Shown here piece by piece: positions 61,705 to 64,000 of a stretch of DNA of 64,000 nt. Positions within the stretch are counted from its first letter, which is position 1. Each line of letters begins with the position of its first letter. The DNA lies in contig CAWFLD010000002.1 of NCBI GenBank assembly GCA_963816555.1, positions 124,001 to 188,000 on the forward strand, written 5' to 3'. The DNA is from Lutibaculum sp963816555 (GTDB taxonomy: Bacteria > Pseudomonadota > Alphaproteobacteria > Rhizobiales > Tepidamorphaceae). Both the position numbers and the translations under genes were made by a program. The notes below the pieces were generated by a model, which was not told the origin of the DNA, ran no database searches, and saw only the letters and a list, made by a program, of their open reading frames with translations.

Positions 61705-62591
61705 TTAGGGCCTCCCGGTTCCGGTTTCTGTCGCCTCGGCCTGGCTGAAATGGCTCTCGATCTCCGCGCCCGTCGCGATCCAGACGTCGCCCTTAGCCTG
61801 GACGTGCTGCAGGAAGTCGCGCAGCAGGTACCAGCGCATCGGGCGGCCGGAGACCTGCGGGTGGAGGACGAGCGTCGTCACGCCGCCCCAGGCATGCGTT
61901 GCCTCGAACTCGTCGATCCAGAGCGACAGGACCTCGTCCCGCCCGAACAGGGGCCGCGGGCTCGTCCGGCTCGACATGCCGAAGTTCCAGTCGTCGAAGG
62001 CGAAGTTGACGGGGATTTCGACCGGCCCCGGAGTGCCACCCTCAAGAGCATGGCGATATGGCCTGACGTCGTCGCGGAAAGAGCTCGAATACCGGATGCC
62101 GGTGCGGTGGAGATAGGACAGGAGTTCGGGGAAGTTCTCCCCCGAGGGAGCCCGGTAGCCGACGGGGCGGACGCCGAAAGCACTCTCCAGCGCCTCGAAG
62201 CCGAGGTCGATCTCCTCGATCGCCTCGTCGATCCTGGTGCGGTCCGGCATCTTGTGGAGATAGCCGTGATGCCCGATCTCGTGCCCGCGCTCGACGATCG
62301 GGAGGCACGCCTCGCGGTGGGCGAGGGCGGTCCAGCCGGGGATGAAGAACGTGCCTTTAGCTCCAGCTCGTCGAGCAGGGCGAGGATGCGGGAGATGCCG
62401 ACCCGCGCGTCGTAGCCGCCATGCGAGGCCGTGACCAGCCGATCGACGTTGGCCGGCGTGTTGCCGATCCACGCGGTCTCCGCGTCGACGTCGAAGCCGA
62501 TGAACAGGGCGCTCTTCGCGCCGTTCGGCCACGCGTAATCGGGTGCGGGCGGGGCCGGGTTGAGCGGGCGCGGCGACAGGTCGAAGGTCAT
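61705..62591 (-). pseudogene. Polysaccharide deacetylase family protein (PuuE/NodB-like), one frameshift
   Basis: This carbohydrate-esterase-4-type protein is about 295 residues if repaired. The N-terminus has ALFIGFDVDAETAWIGNTPANVDRLVTASHGGYDARVGISRILALLDELELK, then near 62358 an extra base before GTFFIPGWTALAHREACLPIVERGHEIGHHGYLHKMPDRTRIDEAI (metal-binding HxxxH). Later GYRAPSGENFPELLSYLHRTGIRYSSSF and a C-terminal WATGAEIESHF-like tail follow. PuuE-type members hydrolyse allantoin or other N-acyl substrates rather than chitin. A GAGGAAGAG ribosome site precedes the ATG. Confidence 0.82.
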
Positions 62592-62625
62592 CTCTTCCTC
62601 GTTGCGAAGGGGGGCGGACAGGTGC

Positions 62626-64000
62626 TCAGCCGAAGAGCGGGCGCTGGTCGGCAGAGCCGGCGAGCATGGCCTCCAGCGCCCGGCAGTCGTCGATCCGGTC
62701 GAGCCGCATGACGGCGTCGCGGAGGGTGGTCGCGGCCTCAGGCGCGAGCGCCATGGCGGCGAGCGCCGCGAACTTGGCGTCGATCGCGTCCGCCGACATC
62801 GGCCGCTCCGGCGCGCCCGTTGCCCGCGGCACCATGCGGGAGACCTCGAGGCCGTCGTGGAAGCGAACGGTGACGGTTGGCTCGTCCAGCGGCTTCAGGG
62901 AGCTGTCGGCCTCGAGGGTGATCCGGCCGAGCATCTCCGCGATGGCGGGGGAGCGCCGGCGGTCGGCGGCATAGGCGTCGAGGGCCGCTCCGCCGTTCAC
63001 GCAGCGCGTCGCGATCGCGTAGGGCAGGCTCATCTGCGCGCCGGCCAGCGTCGCCGTCTCGCGCTGGCCGCACATGCCCATGAGCATTTCGCTCAGCCGC
63101 ACCCGGATGGCTTCGATCGCGGCTTCCGGGCGCCCCGTTTCCGCGAGGATGTCGCCGACGCAGTCGATTGCGGAATGGGTGCCGCGGCACGCGGCATAGG
63201 GCTTGAGCGAGACACGCCGCAGCTTCCAGTCACGGCCGGGCCCTCGACCAGCCTGTGCGGCTCGCCGGCGTCATGGTTGAAGCTGCGGAAGAAGCCGCCC
63301 CACACGACCTCCAAGACCCGGCCCGGGCGGCGAGGCCGCCGCGGGCGAGCAGGGCGGCGAGCATGCCGCCCTCCGCGGCGCGGCCGGCATGCAGCTTCTT
63401 GGCCTGCGAGCCGTCATGCACGAAGGCCCAGAGGCCGGAGGAAAAACTGGTGGCGAGCGAATCGCCGACGCGCAGGCACGGCCGGAAGCCGCCACAGGCT
63501 CGCAAGGGCCGCGGCGGCGGCCATGGGCCCGCACGTGCCCGTCGAATGCCAGCCGAGGCCGTTGTGGCGGTCGTAGCCGCCCGCCGCCTCAGGACCCTTC
63601 GGCCCTCGTAGCCGATCACCACGCTGGCGATCAGGCTTCTCCCGTCGACGGAGCGGCGCATGGGCGGGCCAGCGATACGGCCGGCACGACGACGGCGCCG
63701 GAATGGTCGAGGCCCCCAGCGTCGTCGAGCTCGAAGGCGTGGGCGGCGACCCGTTGGCCGGCGCGGCGTCCGCGGCGACGCCAACGGGCGGGCCCCAGAT
63801 GCGCGCGCCTTCGCCGTCCGGCGCGGGGAGGATGGCAGCGGTCGTCGCGAACTCCCTCGACCGGGTGCCGGCGAGCGCGGCGCCCAGCGTGTCGAGAATG
63901 TGGATCCGCGCCTTCGCCACGACGTCATCCGGCAGATCGTCGAAGCCCGTCCTCGCCGTGAAGCGGCGAGCTCGCCGAGGCCGTGGAAGCGCCTGAGGGA
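62626..64000 (-). pseudogene. MmgE/PrpD family protein, frameshifted and cut by the window end
   Basis: This is a 2-methylcitrate dehydratase/iminodisuccinate-type MmgE/PrpD protein, of which about 450 residues are visible. The N-terminal region reads DDVVAKARIHILDTLGAALAGTRSREFATTAAILPAPDGEGARIWGPPVGVAADAAPA; the middle reads IASVVIGYEG, then YDRHNGLGWHSTGTCGPMAAAAALASLW and SLATSFSSGLWAFVHDGSQAKKLHAGRAAEGGMLAALLARGGL. The C-terminus is in one frame from about 63100 (RVRLSEMLMGMCGQRETATLAGAQMSLPYAIATRCVNGGAALDAYAAD) to the stop. Several indels break the first half, and the true start is probably just beyond the window. Members dehydrate or isomerise small di/tricarboxylates. Confidence 0.8.

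Noticed and set aside
1..64000. CRISPR array, tRNA, rRNA, prophage or defence island
   Set aside because: No direct-repeat array, RNA gene or phage/defence gene was recognised on reading both strands.

Overview
The window is very GC-rich with G/C-dominated third codon positions. Its gene content (many ABC, TRAP and tripartite tricarboxylate transporters, and LysR, IclR, GntR and LacI regulators sitting beside small catabolic operons) fits an alphaproteobacterium, probably of the Hyphomicrobiales. This is inferred from style and content only: there is no rRNA, tRNA or other phylogenetic marker here. No phage, transposase, CRISPR array or replication origin was seen. The window reads as a chromosomal or megaplasmid block devoted to scavenging small organic compounds.

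Layout. 1-1497: two ATPases of a peptide-type ABC importer (the first is cut by the window edge). 1520-4992 (-): four overlapping genes (glycosyltransferase, acyl-CoA dehydrogenase-like, PIG-L deacetylase, methyltransferase) forming a cassette of unknown product. 5195-15401: a LysR regulator divergent from an aldehyde dehydrogenase, an unusual M19 dipeptidase-like protein, two proteins of unknown function, an Ldh-type oxidoreductase and a glycine-betaine/proline-type ABC importer; it looks like a quaternary-amine or amino-acid utilisation locus. 15470-22682: a LacI regulator divergent from a TRAP transporter, a VOC protein, a RuBisCO-like protein and a DUF1537 kinase, resembling acid-sugar (isoapionate-type) catabolism. 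22796-30390 (-): IclR, E1-alpha and E1-beta, a second TRAP transporter and a thiamine-diphosphate enzyme.

30559-35094: a duplicated-domain protein of unknown function, then LysR with a TmpA/TmpB-like oxygenase pair and a class II aldolase. 35113-43094: LysR, an amidinohydrolase-family enzyme, a spermidine/putrescine-type ABC importer and a divergent M20 amidohydrolase. 43444-46986: a double-domain KaiC-like ATPase followed by a hybrid histidine kinase. 47103-53963 (-): a stress/detoxification-type group (SRPBCC, VOC, ECF sigma with DGPF partner, DrrAB-type ABC exporter, GST, VOC, DHFR-like). 54251-61259: GntR, an isocitrate-lyase/PEP-mutase enzyme, TctCBA and a LeuCD-type hydro-lyase. 61705-64000 (-): a polysaccharide deacetylase and an MmgE/PrpD-family protein cut by the window end.

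Sequence quality matters. Many otherwise well-conserved genes carry isolated, mostly +1, frame changes. They are densest at about 15.9-22.2 kb, where the VOC, RuBisCO-like and kinase genes shift frame every 40-100 bases. Conserved motifs continue cleanly in the next frame, so these look like uncorrected read errors rather than decay. The affected genes are listed as frameshifted (type pseudogene) but described as if repaired.
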